Source: Sphaerolaimus hirsutus (Eukaryota > Nematoda > Chromadorea > Monhysterida > Sphaerolaimidae). Taken from it: a stretch of 64,000 nucleotides of DNA. The DNA lies in contig OZ038451.1 of assembly GCA_964036195.1 (NCBI GenBank), positions 10,420,529-10,484,528 on the forward strand, given 5' to 3'. The position numbers were made by a program, and so were the translations under genes. Within the stretch, counting starts at the first letter, position 1. Each line of letters opens with the position of its first letter. Below, piece by piece: positions 43,423-56,339 of this stretch. Under the pieces are notes generated by a model. It searched no databases, was not told the DNA's origin, and worked only from the letters and a program-made list of their open reading frames with translations.

Positions 43423-44326
43423 TAGTGATGGAATGGCGCCATGGCGCTGGCGCCATTTGAGGGCGCCAAAGGGCGCCGCGCCATGGCGCCATTGGCGCTT
43501 GGCGCCCTTTTTCTGTGGCGCCCTTGGCGCCTGGCGCCCACATTCTGAAAGGCGCCATGGCGCCCTTGGCGCTTGGCGCCCTTTTTCCGTGGCGCCCTTG
43601 GCGCCTGGCGCCCTGCTTTAGAAGGGCGCCAAAAAGGCGCCAGCAGGGTTTCACGGTGAGTGCTGTGTAAACGAAAAAAAATGAAAAACGCATCCGTGGA
43701 TGATCTAAATTCGCCAGAAAAATGGACGGAGTGGTGTGAGTGAGTGGAAATCTTTCGTCCAACGGTTCATCAGATTTGTCTGACGGATCAGAAGACAAGA
43801 ATGATGAATGATAACTTGCAAAATCATAAAAAAAGGATTTAAATCGTTGCAATTAGGAAAAATTGTTTGGAAAGGTCTATTTGTAATGAATGGATTGTTG
43901 TCAAATGACAATTTCCATTGCGTTTGAATTCGTCATTTGGATTTTAGGTATTCAAAAAATTTTTCTTGCTAGCCTTGTTTTTGTTCATTACATCTTGGAG
44001 AACGCGAATTAAGAAGTGAATGCGCGTACAATGGTGCTTTAAAACATTTTTAGCACACGCATGGTGTTGTAGGCACTTTTTATCCTGGCGCCCTTGGCGC
44101 CTGGCGCCCTATTTTCCAAATGGCGCCATGGCGCCCTTGGCGCTTGGCGCCCTCTTTCCGTGGCGCCCCTGGCGCCTGGCGCCCACTTTCTGAATGGCGC
44201 CATGGCGCCCTTGGCGCCTGGCGCCCTTTTTCTGTGGCGCCCTTGGCGCTTGGCGCCCACTTTCCGAATGGCGCCATGGCGCCCTTGGCGCCTGGCGCCA
44301 TTTTTTCTGGCGCTTTTCCATCACTA
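43423..44326. mobile_element. Full-length GGCGCC hAT-like element, 904 bp
   Basis: Ends TAGTGATGGAA and TTTTCCATCACTA, with a perfect 8-bp duplication GTTGACAG (43415-43422, 44327-44334). The empty site is at about 1493 and 54831. GGCGCC arrays at both ends (43433-43640 and 44087-44315) flank an AT-rich 450-bp centre. No transposase frame was found. This appears to be the longest version of the family in the window. Confidence 0.9.
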
Positions 44327-44334
44327 GTTGACAG

Positions 44335-44782
44335 TCACCTGACTCTAGAAAACTCAAATGCATCCAAAGCGGTGTTTAATTTAAATTGGTGTTTTGAGAG
44401 GAAGTGCACCATTTCTGCATCATTTTACAGTTCATTACATTTGCACAAAATGGCTCTGTGCACAATGGTTTTCAATCAAATCTTTCAATTTTTAGCTTCA
44501 AACTCATTTGATGTTTCTAGAATGAGTCATTCTTCATCTCTATCAACTGTAGTTAACAGTCACCTCATTCTAGAATACTCAAATGCATTCAAAGATATGT
44601 AAACGTATTTACTCAGTACTTGAGTGAATATGATGTTTTAAGCAGAGTTGTTCAAATTGTCATACTTTTTTGAAAGTATATGTAAATATAAAGTATTTAT
44701 TTTTACTCACCCCTGAGTACAGAATATGTAAAGTAATTTTTTTTTCATTTTCTCACATTTACCATTTTGTGCACTTTACATT
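44335..44782. other. Non-coding repeats
   Basis: Shares a TGCACCATTTCTGCATCATT / AATGAGTCATTCTTCATCTC block with 54985-55190 and 56180-56320, then an AGAGTTGTT..AAAGTATATGTAAATA piece shared with 55240-55340. No gene. Confidence 0.45.
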
Positions 44783-45455
44783 TTTATCATTGTGCTCACT
44801 CTCACGTTTACTGCTTCGAGCACACTAACATTTCTAGCTTCACACACTCTCACATTTGCAGCTTCGCGCACTCTCACATTTGCAGCTTCTCGCACTCTCA
44901 CATTTGCAGCTTCGCGCACTCTCACGTTTACAGCTTTGCACACTCTCACATTTGCAGCCTCGCGCACTCTCACGTTTGCAGCTTCGCGCACTCTCACATT
45001 TGCATCTTCGCGCACTCTCACATTTACAGCTTCGTGCAGTCTCACATTTGCAGCTTCGCGCACTCTCATATTTGCAGCTTCAAGCACTCTCACGTTTACA
45101 GCTTCGCGCACTCTCACATTTGCAGCTTCAAGCACTCTCACGTTTACAGCTTCGCGCACTCTCACATTTGCAGCTTCGCGCACTCTCACATTTGCAGCTT
45201 TGCGCACTCTCACATTTGCATCTTCGCGCACTCTCACATTTGCAGCTTTGCGCACTCTCATATTTGCAGCTTCAAGCACTCTCACGTTTACAGCTTCGCG
45301 CACTCTCACATTTGCATCTTCGCGCACTCTCACATATTCAGCTTCAAGCACTCTCACGTTTACAGCTTCGCGCACTCTCACATTTGCAGCTTTGCGCACT
45401 CTCACGTTTACAGCTTCGCGCACTCTCACATTTGCAGCTTAGCGCACTCTCACAT
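44783..45455. repeat. 24-bp minisatellite in inverse orientation
   Basis: About 27 copies of TGCAGCTTCGCGCACTCTCA plus CATT, the reverse complement of the 10046-12475 unit. There are no interspersed spacers, and the variants differ (TTCAAGCACTCTCACGTTTA). It is the only inverted array in the window. It stays open in several frames on both strands for over 200 codons, which is a product of its 24-bp period. Confidence 0.9.
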
Positions 45456-45564
45456 TTAATCAACTTCACTTCACAAATTGAATTAACGAGATTAAATGAG
45501 TGATTTTAAGAGATAATTCTGTAGAAATATTTCAAAAATAGACACCTACCGTATTACCTCGAAA

Positions 45565-46714
45565 CCTTGTAAAGTGTCAAAGGTCGTGTAAAATGTCGCA
45601 TATTGTGTAAACTGTCGCGCAAACTGTCTATTGTCATTCAAAATGTCAAAAGTTCAGTAATGCAATTTTGTATTTTTATTGCCGCTTGACAGGGTGCGGC
45701 ACTGCTCCCTGGTTTTGCGTGACACTCTCAACCATGCCAATGTACACATCTATAACCTGCATCTGCCATGCCCACAGAAGCCGACCGACTGCGCGTACTC
45801 GTACAGCGGGTGGGCGCCGGTGCTGGGTCGGCTGCTGGAGGCGCTGCTGGGCGGCTGGTCGCAGCCGCACCTGCTCGACGCCGTCAAGTCGCTGCCCGGC
45901 GCCATGGAAGTCAACTTGCGTCGGTTGTTGTGTGTGTGTGTACATTGGTGTGGGTGGTTGCCCGAATTGGTTCGGTTGGCACCTGGCTACTGATTTGCAT
46001 TGAAAAACTCTTTTGGGAGCTTTATATTTGAAAAAACGTTAGAAAAAAATCATAAGATTATGTTTTTATTTATTTTTATTTTTAATATTTTTATTTTTGC
46101 CAGAATTTTCAGATTTACTTAATTATATCTTCATTTTGAGTGATTTTCTGAGATTAAAAAAATCACATTTTTATGTATTTTTATTTTTCCGACTAGAGTT
46201 GATTATATTTTCTCAAAATCACCCTATCCTATCAATGCTACTACCTATATTTGATTTTCTTGGAAGCGACAGTATCAATCCCTGATTTTTTAAGTGAAAA
46301 TTTTACTTTTCACATTTTACCCTTACTATAAAGACTTTGAATTTCCACGCCGCCCCACATTTCAGCTTGCGAAAGCGACACCGCAAGCAAATCGGTCCCA
46401 GATCCAGGTGCCTCGGAGCGCCGGCCGTCTGTGCTCATGATCGTGATCGGTGGGATCACATTTGGTGAGATGTCCGCGCTACGAATGGTTGCCAGGCAGA
46501 GGGGTGAGTCGACGGATCGTGTCCCTGTAGTCATGTAAACCCGCCAGTCATGTATTTTTTTGGGGGGGGGGGAGGAGCAACGATGGAGGAAACTTTTTTA
46601 TGACCATTTCGCTGTTTCGCAGGATTCAATTTGATGGTTGTAACGACGAGCGTGATAAATGGGGAGCGATTTTTGGAACAGTTTCACACGTTGCTGCCGG
46701 ATGGTATGATGTGA
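45565..46714 (+). pseudogene. VPS33A: VPS33A 3' fragment, last three exons (copy 3)
   Basis: Only exons 45778 to about 45919 (KPTDCAYSYSGWAPV...), 46366-46503 and 46623-46714 (TGA 46712-46714) are present. The sequence starts abruptly at 45565 inside an introner-family element, joined to a CCGTATTACCTCGAA repeat end, so the two preceding exons are missing. Differences from the other copies include GCC to ACC (Ala to Thr) in the fourth exon and GTC to ATC (Val to Ile) shortly after. The introns lack both the 289-bp TA element and the 458-bp hAT-like element, so this copy preserves the empty sites. The 3' flank equals that at 30055. With no 5' part it is best treated as a broken copy, although the retained frames are intact. 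Confidence 0.8.
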
Positions 46715-47193
46715 TATTTGACTTATTTCGTTAAGTATTAATGTTATTGTTGGCAAATGGGCACGCCAATTGGCCTTACTGTGGTTTTAGTGTCGGTTTG
46801 TGCACCGCTGCGCATGTGAGCCGATGCAACTGCATGTTAATTGCTAAATTTCATTACAGCGATCTATGATTGAAAGGCTGTGATATTCCTTCTTTTCCCG
46901 CATACGAGTGTGCTGACAAATATATACCTAGGTGCCTGCCCTTTATATACTTTGTTTTATGAAGATTATATTTGTATTTGATTTTATTATCGACGAAATA
47001 TCTGCTTAATCTAAATATTTATGTATTGATACATGGAATTTTTGTTATCGATTACGATACGATAATAATATGAATGATCGCTACTTCAGACAAGTAAATA
47101 TGTTAATATTTGTCAATTAAATAATTTGCGTTTTATATCGCTGCACTCTGTCTGCTTATCATGTAACCTCCAATCATTTTCCCCTCTGTTCAA
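46715..47193. other. Intergenic region, element-free version
   Basis: Matches 30055-30767 without the 228-bp element; the empty site TTG is at 47026-47028. Confidence 0.6.
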
Positions 47194-49540
47194 ATGAAAA
47201 ATGTGCAGAAGCCAAATTTGAGCATGGATACTGATTTGGCGCTGCTCATGAAGCGCTACGGCTACCAAGCGACCAGTGGCCCCGAAACTCAGAGATTGAT
47301 CCAGGAATATGTGAGTGGTTGTTTTGTTTTTATATTTTGGTCCTTTGGCTGTGTCCGCCCTTTGTGTAATGGGTGTAAACGTGGTAATTTTTCAAGTGTT
47401 TTTTAAGATGATATTTCAAGATTAAGTAGTTTTCGATATTTTCCTAGTCCATTTTCGATTTTTTTCTGCTAAATTTTGTATATATCTTGATGCTCACCGG
47501 CATTCTGCGGTACCGTACACATTCCAAACATGCGCCACAGAACTTTACAATCTGCCACCCTAGAATAGGCTTCCATTTTCATTCGCACCTTGACCGTTGC
47601 TCAACAACGAGTCAATTGATAAAGAACGCGCATGTGATCACTGACCTGCTCGCATGAAATTCCTCATTGTGAGTTCCTACGTCATTTGATTGCATTTTCA
47701 GTTGAGCCGGCCCGTGGATCATGCGCTGGTGGCGGCGAATCTGCGTCGGGTGCTGCTGCGATGCATGGATAAAGCCAGGGAAAGCGTGCAGGCTGCCGAC
47801 CAGACCGCCGTTAGTCCACCGTCCCCCGATCCCACACACTAGTTGACATCACAAATAAATGTCAACTGAATGTCAACTAAAAAACATGAAAAAAAGTTTA
47901 AGGCATCACATTTTACAGAAACAATGGAAATTAAGTGTCACGATATTTTGTTAACAATGTTCTATCAAATAGAAAGTCGAAATCAAATAATTAACCAAAA
48001 TTTAGTTGACATCGATTTTGATGTCAACTAGAGTGTTGGAGCCCAATGGCCCTACACACACTAGTTTTCACCGTGACCATTATGAAAACTGAAATGGCGA
48101 CATGGCGACATCCAGCGTACTCTTTTTGTATGCTATGTGTTTCAGTTTTAAAATTTTAAATTTTAACAGTCATTCATTTACATTCCAATTAATATAAAAT
48201 CAAATCATTCAACCGTGTTCATTAATTTGCATTTGAAAAATTTTCAGTTTTCACACGAAGTCACTGTGAAAACTAGTGTGTGTAGGCACAATCTGCCGTA
48301 TTTATTCGAGCGGCGCTCGCAGGCGACGGCGGCTCTGCACCAGCGCATGCGCGAGCAGGAGACGCTCATCTCCAAGCAGGAGGAGGACTTGTCGTCGTTG
48401 CGCAAGCAGTTGGCGCAGTGCCAACGCGAACTGCACACCAAGCAGCAGATCGCCGACGCGGCGCACGCCGACCAAACCGCCGCGTCGCGCGACGGCCCAG
48501 ACTTGGAAAAGTGGAAGGAAAAGTATGAGGTTGGGTTGCGCCTTTAGAATGTCATGCTGAAAATATGCCATGAGTCACGTCAACTAGTTATTTTGAAGGT
48601 GCAAATTGACAAAAGGTAGTTTTATTAGCGATTTTGAGCAAAAGTTGGGATGAAATTTCTCAAAAATCGTTTCAGGTGGCTAAATAGCTGGCCGATTTAG
48701 GGGTGTTAAAAAACGAAGCTAAAACCTTTCCCTCTGGGAAAGGTAGATAGCTGGGCGGCCTCCGGGATAGATAGCTGGGCGATTTTGATTGTAAGCCCCC
48801 CCCCCTTATCGGAACCCCTGTAAATGCGTGTGTTACACAGAGCGCTCAGAGCACCCTGAAGCAGTACCAGGACAAGACTGAGCAGCTGAGACACGATCTG
48901 CACGCTGCCAATTCGGGACGTAGGGCTGTGGAAGATAAATGCAAGGTGCTCTATTGGCGGCCCACACACTAGTTGACACACGCGTGTCAACTGGCCTGTG
49001 TCAACTCAGATTTCGGTTTCACATGTCGCATAACGACCTTCCAATGCCATTTCCGTAATATTTTTTCAACATTGCAGAATGTGCATTTGGAGATCGCCCT
49101 GCTTCAGGTGAAGCCGAAATCTGAGTTGACATCAATACTGTGTAAACTAGGGCCGCCTTGATTTTGTTATTTTGATAATTATTTAGGTCAACTTAATCGT
49201 GATGTTATTTTAAAAATTTGTACGTAGACACTACAAAGCGATTTGCTCGCCATGAAGCGTCGATTGGATGCGGTCGAGGGTCGAGCATCTGAGTTAACAC
49301 TGTTGAAAAATGCTCTGCGAAAATGGCAGCACGCTGGCGCTCAATTTTGTTAGCTAAGCAATTCCTACAAATTTGCCAAGGTTTACCTACTACAAAAGTG
49401 GTGGACAAACTCGCAACGTTTCATTTCGCAGTGGAGAAGCTGGATTATCACCGCTTGGCTCCGCCCACTTTCTACCTAGCAGCTAAGCGGTGCGCTTTGA
49501 CCACTAGCACGGCACTTTCGTCGGCGCCGAAACGCGTCAG

Positions 49541-49742
49541 GTGTCAATCCCAGACCCTGTAAAATGTCAAGTGTCATGCAAAGTGTCCAAAGTCATGTAA
49601 AATGCCCTGGAAAATGGCAAACGCACGATTGCCAGTTTTCAGAGCATTTTATATGACTTTTGGCATTTTACATTATATTTTACGTTTTACATGACATTTT
49701 ACATTTTACAGGGCATTTTACAGTGTCTGGGACTGCGCCCAG
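49541..49742 (+). mobile_element. Introner element forming an intron, copy B
   Basis: Identical in position and length (202 bp) to 33906-34107. Confidence 0.75.
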
Positions 49743-50285
49743 GACAACGTCACGCAACAGCGTCGACGTGTCGCTGGACGCCGCGCAGGAGGAGCACGCG
49801 GTCGCTTCAAAATCCGATGCGCACATTAAGTTGACCGCGCCGGCGGCCAGTGCGGACAAGTCCATGCAGCGTATTTTGGTTGGTGCTGGCACCTATTTTT
49901 TACAAATGATTATCATATTTTTTAAGTTCATTTTTTCAAAAACAAGGTGAACATTTATCTTTTTTTAATCAAGGTGTTTTGAAAAACAGATTTTTTTTCC
50001 AACCGTAGGGCCATCCGACATTGACTTAAAATATGTGTCCGTAAAAAGTGTCTACGCAGGCGCTGTGTGCGAGTGCGCAACGAGTCGTGCACGGGCGTCC
50101 ACAAGCAACAATGTTCAGCGGCACAAACAGATTGAAACCGTCGCCCAAGAAGCGCGACCGTTTGAAGTCGCCGCCCAAACCAACTACAGTGGTGCCAAGC
50201 GGACCAGCTCTTCCTGCATCCACCGGTGCAGTTGCAGCCGCGGCGGCAATTCAATGCTCTGCTTCCAGTTCGGACGCGCCGGCTG

Positions 50286-50478
50286 GTGCCTCTCCCAGAC
50301 CCTGTGAAATGCCATGTAAAGTGTGAAATGTCAGGTGAAGTGTGTAAATACATGTAAAATGCCCTGGAAACTGGGAAACTTAGTTTCTATCTCACCAGGC
50401 ATTTTACATGACACTTGACACTTTGCACCACACTTGACACTTTACATGGCATTTTCCAGTGTCTGTGAGTGCCCCCTG
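50286..50478 (+). mobile_element. Introner-family intron with unusual 3' end, copy B
   Basis: Same as 34651-34843; the terminal CCCCCTG is also conserved here. Confidence 0.6.
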
Positions 50479-51122
50479 GTCTTGCCGCCGTGGCCGGCGA
50501 CGCGGCGCTCACCGCGAGACTGGGCGCTATGACGCAACACTGCAGGGCGCTGTCGCCGCTCAGAAAGGCCGGCGCGGCGCTGCGGCAGCCGCTCAGTGGG
50601 GCGGCAGCGGCGGGGGTGGGTCAGCCTGCGGCTGCAAAGTCGCTCACGTGTGTGAGTGGGGGAAATGTGGGAGAGTGTGTGATGCGGGGGTATCTTGAAT
50701 TTTGACCCCCCGGGGGTTGGATGGATGGGAAATCGCTCCTCCGGAGGGATAGATAGCTGGAAAAAATTTTTTGATGGGGGGGTCGATATATAGGTTTTTT
50801 TAAGGTGAAGAATGAAGAAAATCGCTAAAATTAGGGGAAACATTTATTAAAATAGGTTTACAAGCACATTTAGCCAAAAATAGCTGAAAAGTGGCAATAA
50901 TTTGCCGCTGGGATAGATAGATAGCTGGGCGATTTGGGGGGTTTCCCGTCCGAAACACCACCCCCCCCCCCATTCGAAACCCCTGATATGATGGAATTGG
51001 TGTGCTGTAGCAAAACGTGTTTCTCTATTTTGCAGGCCTCTCGCCCCCTCGTCCCGACTCGAGCTGCCAGGTCCAAAACTGCTTTTCTGCCTAAACAAGC
51101 AAAAACGTTGGTTGATATTCTG

Positions 51123-51618
51123 CACAGTTGTTAAAATGTACGTACATTTACTCAAAAAATACGCGTACGCGAGTACGCGGTAAATACATTTACATATACT
51201 TTTTTAAAGTAATGTACTCACTTTTACGCGTACATTTTAAAAGTACACGCGTACAGAGAAAATGTATTTTGTTGTTAAAATCCCACTTTTCTGTTGCTAA
51301 AATAAGAAAATTTTAAAGAAATCATCATTTTTCTAGAAAATACTAAATAATCACTAAAAAAGACATCTATTATGCCTTCCAGTGTAAAACTCACTCTCTA
51401 GTGTAAAACTCACTATAAAAGGTAGTAGCTTTTACGTTTTCCGGGGGAAAGTACCCGCTTTTACATTTTCCTGGGAAAAAAAGTATTTTACTCACATTTA
51501 CGCATGAATACGAGTAAAAAAAGTATTTTACATTTTCTATACTTTGTGGTGAGTAAAAAAATAAATACTTACATTTACACATACTTTTGAAAAAAGTTAA
51601 GTAATTCTAACAAGTCTG
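51123..51618. mobile_element. hAT-like element in intron, copy B
   Basis: Same insertion as 35487-35982, duplication ATATTCTG at 51115-51122 and 51619-51626. Confidence 0.85.
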
Positions 51619-53017
51619 ATATTCTGCCGTTTTCGTTTTCGCACACACGTTATGAAGATATTTAACGAATTTTTTCGTTTGCATTTTAAGGCGCGCAGTT
51701 CAAAAGCCAGCTGCGGCACCGGTCAGCAGAAATGGGTCCGCAGTTTCTGATAACGTGGATCAAAGTGTAATTGCGCAACAGCTCAGCGCCGAACAGCAGG
51801 CTGTGAAAGAGGAATTCAAAAAGAAAAGACTGAAGGTTCTGGGCGAGGCGACAGAATTCTTCCATGAACTGCTGCAACTGCAGCATGCATTCATTGAACC
51901 GCTGCCCATGATGTTTCGCAAAATTGTGGGTTATTCTTATTTGTTAGAATTTGTAACAATTGGAACTGAAAAAATTGAACTTTGTACATTTTTCGTGGCA
52001 ACCGCATGACAGAAAACAGATGCGTCAGCAAAAAATATCCACGCAGTGTTCGACCGAGGAACGACCACCAGACAAGTCTGCACCAGTGAAACCAGTGGCA
52101 ACCAGTGAAAAAGTACCATCCGTTTCAGCTACAAATCAGTCACCTCAAGCGGACACACCAATGGACAAGCAAAGCACTAGTGGTGTTACCGCCGTAAAAA
52201 AAGAGCCTACAAAAAATTCTGGCGCTATGATCATTGGCACAGATCCAAATCCGGACGATTCAGATGATTCTGATGCGGATGGACCTACGTGCATCATTGC
52301 CGATTCGGTGGAGACTGTAAAACAGGCGCCAAAGCCACGAGAGAAGAAACTGCCCGCCGCCCGGCAGGTTGAAAAACCCCCTAGCGATGCGATGGTGTGT
52401 GTGCAAGTGCTTTTTGGCCCACCCTAGTTATTGGCACGTGTTCTATTTTTCCTCAAATCCACTAGAATTTCATATTGGTCCTGCACGGTGTGAAATTCCC
52501 GTCACGAATCACGATCTGTCAAGTAAATTCACTTTTCTATTTTCCTTCTGACAGTGATAAAGTAATTTTCCTTCTGACAGTGATAAAGTAATTTTCCTTC
52601 TGACAGTGATAAAGTAGTTTTCCTTCTGACAGTGATAAAGTAAAGGTTTCATTGACGTAGGCGTAGGCCTACTAGTCATCCTAACCCGCTAGTCATGTAG
52701 ACCCGCCAGTCATGTGTTTATACCTGCTACTCATCTATGCCTAATTTTGGGGCATAGATGACTAGCGGGGTGATAAGCGACAGCCGGGTTCACATGATTA
52801 GTAGAGTACAAAGCGCAGGCCGCAGTGCGTGTGCACTACAGTAGTAAATGCGTGAGCCATTTTTCTGGCACTTTTCCATCACTAATTCGGAGCCATCACG
52901 CGCAGACAGCGGATAATGACCCAATGAGTGTGGACCGAGCTTCGCTGTACTTCAACCGGACGGTGAACGCTATCTGCGTGGCCGGTCTCCGTGCGGTGCT
53001 GGACAAAAGTTGGTCGG

Positions 53018-53231
53018 GTGCCTGCCACTCATGACTCTGTCAAATGTAAAATGACAGGCAGAGTGTAAAATGTCCTGAAAAATTGCAAAAGTTTGCAATT
53101 TTGCAGGCATTTTACATGACTTTTGACACTGCATGAAATTTGACATTTTACACGGCATTTTACATCACTTTTCACACTTTACATGCCGTTTGACATTTTA
53201 CACGGTATTTTACAGGGTCGAGTGCCCCCAG
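53018..53231 (+). mobile_element. Introner-family element at exon edge, copy B
   Basis: Same as 37382-37595. Confidence 0.65.
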
Positions 53232-54532
53232 TAAGACCTCTGCACCATTTACAAACCTGTAAAATACATATGTGCCGTGCAACGCAGAGTCGGCAACTGC
53301 GTTGGACGAGTCGCACGCGTACGTGCGCGAACTGGACGCGGCGTGGCGCGGCTACAGCTGCGTGGACGGCGGCAGGCACGCCACCGCCGCCCTGGCCAAC
53401 ATGGTCGTCGAGCTGGTCGACTCGGTGGAAAAGCTGGTCGCTGCCAGTGAAGGTGGTTCTTTGCTTCATAGAACATTTTGGCTCTGTTTAGTTTTGAGTT
53501 CCTCGCGGGTCTCTGGGAAATGTAGATTTTAACAATATTTCTTGTTATAATTCTCGGACTGCACAGTTTACATCCCATCTGAGCGAAAAATGACAAACAA
53601 ATTCTCTCGTGAGTTACATTGCTTTCACTATCGGTGGGCTTGGTGCACAATTTTTCACATAACTTTAGTTGTTGCAGGCTTTTTGAGATGTACAAAAAAA
53701 GTAAAAAATCGATAAAAAAATTACTGAAAATCGGTATATAAGCGCACATAAATACTACAAAAAATAGCTGAAAATAAACAATAAAACACATGAACTAGTG
53801 ATTTTGAATGAAAATTAGGGTCTACATGCACACCGGGTTTACATGCGCAGCAGGTTTCAGTCATAATCTATCCTCTAAACACCGCCATCATATCTAGACG
53901 GCAGCGAGCTGGTGTGGGTAGGCGACTCGGCCGACCCGACGGTGCCCAAGCGCTTTGCTGTTCTTCTGGTGGTGCTGTCTCGGTTCTGGCGCCAGCTGCT
54001 CGCCGCCATGGACACCATAAACCACGCCGCCAGGCACGAACTGCAGAAGGTTGTTGCGGGGTGGGGATTTGGGTACTTTTGATGAACCATTTTGAAATAC
54101 GTTTTAAGGTACCTGGTAGGGTGTCAGATGCGGTGGGGTAAATTTCGGAAAATGCGGTGCACGGTACGGTACGGTAAATTTTTCACATTTGCGGTACGGT
54201 ACGGTAAATTCTGTCACGCCAGTACCTGGTGTGAAATTTTATTACCCATCCAGACAGTAAAAGCTGCCAAACATGCCGAATGGCGTTCGTTTGAACGTCT
54301 ATTCTTTTGAACAATTTCTTTTTTTAATTTAGAGGTGCTTTCCGTTCGTGTATAGAGCAAGCATCACTGATAGTGATTTGACGCGCACTGGATTTGACGA
54401 ACATGTCAGTTACAGGCTTTAGGCGATCTCGACGAGACAGTGCAAGATCTTCACACATTTTTCGGCCAGGGTTCGCAGTCCGGCCGCTCGACCACCAAAC
54501 AAACAGTTGCCGCGGCTGTGTCCATTGCTCGG

Positions 54533-54660
54533 CTGCGCTTGGCGCCCTTTTCTTATGGCGCCTGGCGCTCTGTTTTTGAAATGCGCCTTGGCGTATGGCG
54601 CCCATTTCCCGTGGCGCACTTGGCGCCTGACACCTTTTTTCTGGCGCTTTTCCATCACTA
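54533..54660. mobile_element. Truncated GGCGCC element at a breakpoint
   Basis: Corresponds to about 1194-1323 of the first copy. The left half is missing because the coiled-coil gene's last exon is fused directly to it. The right end CCATCACTA and the CGCAGATC target remain (54661-54668). Confidence 0.8.
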
Positions 54661-56330
54661 CGCAGATCATAAATTTTTAGTTGATGTGCTACGCAAACTA
54701 GTGCAAATGCACATGGCAATGTAAATTCCTTTTCGGCTTAGCCGCATGAGCACATGAAAATTATCCTGTTACCTACCGTATTAGTCATCCTTATTAGGAT
54801 GAGTCATTCTTGATCTCTATCAACTGTAGTTGACAATCACCTGACTCTAGAAAACTCAAATGAATCCACAGCTAATTTAAGTGTTTTTGAAGTTTTGGTT
54901 GAAAACTGGTGTGCGCAGGCAGAATAGTGATTTTTCTTAAGTGATTTTTGATATTTTCTAAAATTCAGGATGTGAATGTGGTGTTTTGAGAGAAAGTGCA
55001 CCATTTCTGCATCATTTTACAGTTCGTTACATTTACACAAAATGGCTCTGTGTACAAGGGTTTTCAATCAAAACGTTGAAGACTCAAAAATCAGCTTCAA
55101 ACTCATTTGATGTTTCTAGAATGAGTCATTCTTCATCTCTATCAACTGTAGTTGACAGGCACCTCATTCTAGAATGCTCAAATGCATTCAAAGATATGTA
55201 AACGTATTTACTCAGTACTTGAGTGAATATGATGTTTTAAGCAGAGTTGTTAAAATTGTCATACTTTTTTCAAAGTATATTTAAATATAAAGTATTTATT
55301 TTTACTCACCCCTGAGTACAGAATATGTAAAGTAATTTTTTAACTCGTGAGTAAACATGAGTAAAATACTTTTTTTTCTCAGAAAATGTAAAAGTGAGTA
55401 TTTTTAGGAATTTTGGCCCAATTTTCACTCAAAATCACTAATTTTCGTACCTCTTTGACCATTTTTACCTTCAAATTCACTAGTTTATGTGTTATGTGCC
55501 TATTTTCAGCTATTTTTTGACATTTTTTCCCTGTTTTTCATTTTTTCTCCCTTTTTCTATCTACTGTATTTCCTCAAAATACCTCCCCCCCCTCAAAATA
55601 CCCCCCTCGTTTGACCCCCCCTCTCGAGACCACTATGAAACAATCACCCCCCTCAAATACCCCCCCAGATTGAGTGTAAAGCTAACGTACATGACAAATA
55701 TCGCAGTTTGTGTTCTGCGTAGTGCAGAAAACACGTTTAAACAATGCTGGAATCACGTTAGAACAGTGTTTATACCATCTACTTACTAATATTACTCTAC
55801 AGGAGTCTATACATGTCAGTTATTGGTGCAATTTCCTACCCCAGTGTACATCGCAAACGACGGTTTTGTACTAGGATTTGAAAAAATTTCTGGCAAAATA
55901 ATACCCCCCCTTCTCGGGAGCACTATGAAACAATCACCCCCACGGGGGTATTTCTAAGAAATACAGTATGCTTTTGGTAAAGCCTAGCACAAAGCCTATC
56001 TGATATACCTTTTCTGTACTCGAGTACTTTCAAAAAGTATATGTAAAAGCGCCTACATGTTCTTTTTCAAAGTATATGTAAATGTATTTACTCGGTACAT
56101 GAGTATACATACTTTTTGAGTAGATGTAAATACGTTTTTAAGTAGATTTTTAATAGTTTCCAAAATACAGGATGTGAATGTGCTGTTTTAAGAGAAAGTG
56201 CACCATTTCTGCATCATTTTACAGTTTGTTACATTTGCACAAAATGGCTCTGTGCACAATGGTTTTCAATCAAAACTTTGAAAACTCAAAAATCAGCTTC
56301 AAACTTATTTGATGTTTCTAGAATGAATTA
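54661..56330. repeat. Third partial copy of block R1 and dispersed repeats
   Basis: 54661-54960 matches 1324-1625, including the empty GTTGACAATC target. Beyond, AGTATATGTAAATA/TTACTCAC repeats, CCTCAAAATACC-type C-rich pieces (55565-55665 and about 55900-55970, CCGTATTTCCTC-family ends) and a second copy of the TGCACCATTTCTGCATCATT block follow. No gene. Confidence 0.5.
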
Positions 56331-56339
56331 TCTCAGCTT

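Larger units (their letters stand above)
47194..54532 (+). pseudogene. Coiled-coil protein gene, copy B, last exon broken
   Basis: Exons correspond to copy A: 47194-47310, 47702-47809, 48323-48529, 48841-48945, optional 49078-49107, 49228-49348, 49432-49540, 49743-49878, 50060-50285, 50470-50651, 51036-51106, 51691-51925, 52020-52394, 52906-53017, 53288-53452, 53898-54049 and 54416-54532. Substitutions are few (GCG to ACG, Ala to Thr, at 48326; ATG to TTG in the first exon, which argues that the first in-frame M is at 47194 or 47221). In the last exon the match stops after SIAR (54532). The final residues and stop of copy A are replaced by GGCGCC-element sequence that stays open to a stop at 54722-54724, so a product would carry an aberrant tail of about 60 residues. 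All introner-type introns are retained. It may be the second allele interrupted by a structural difference, or a true pseudogene. Confidence 0.65.

Noticed and set aside
44767-45459. Open frames of over 200 codons in four frames on both strands
   Set aside because: The 24-bp repeat has no stop in several frames. Openness on both strands at once points to repeat periodicity and not to coding.
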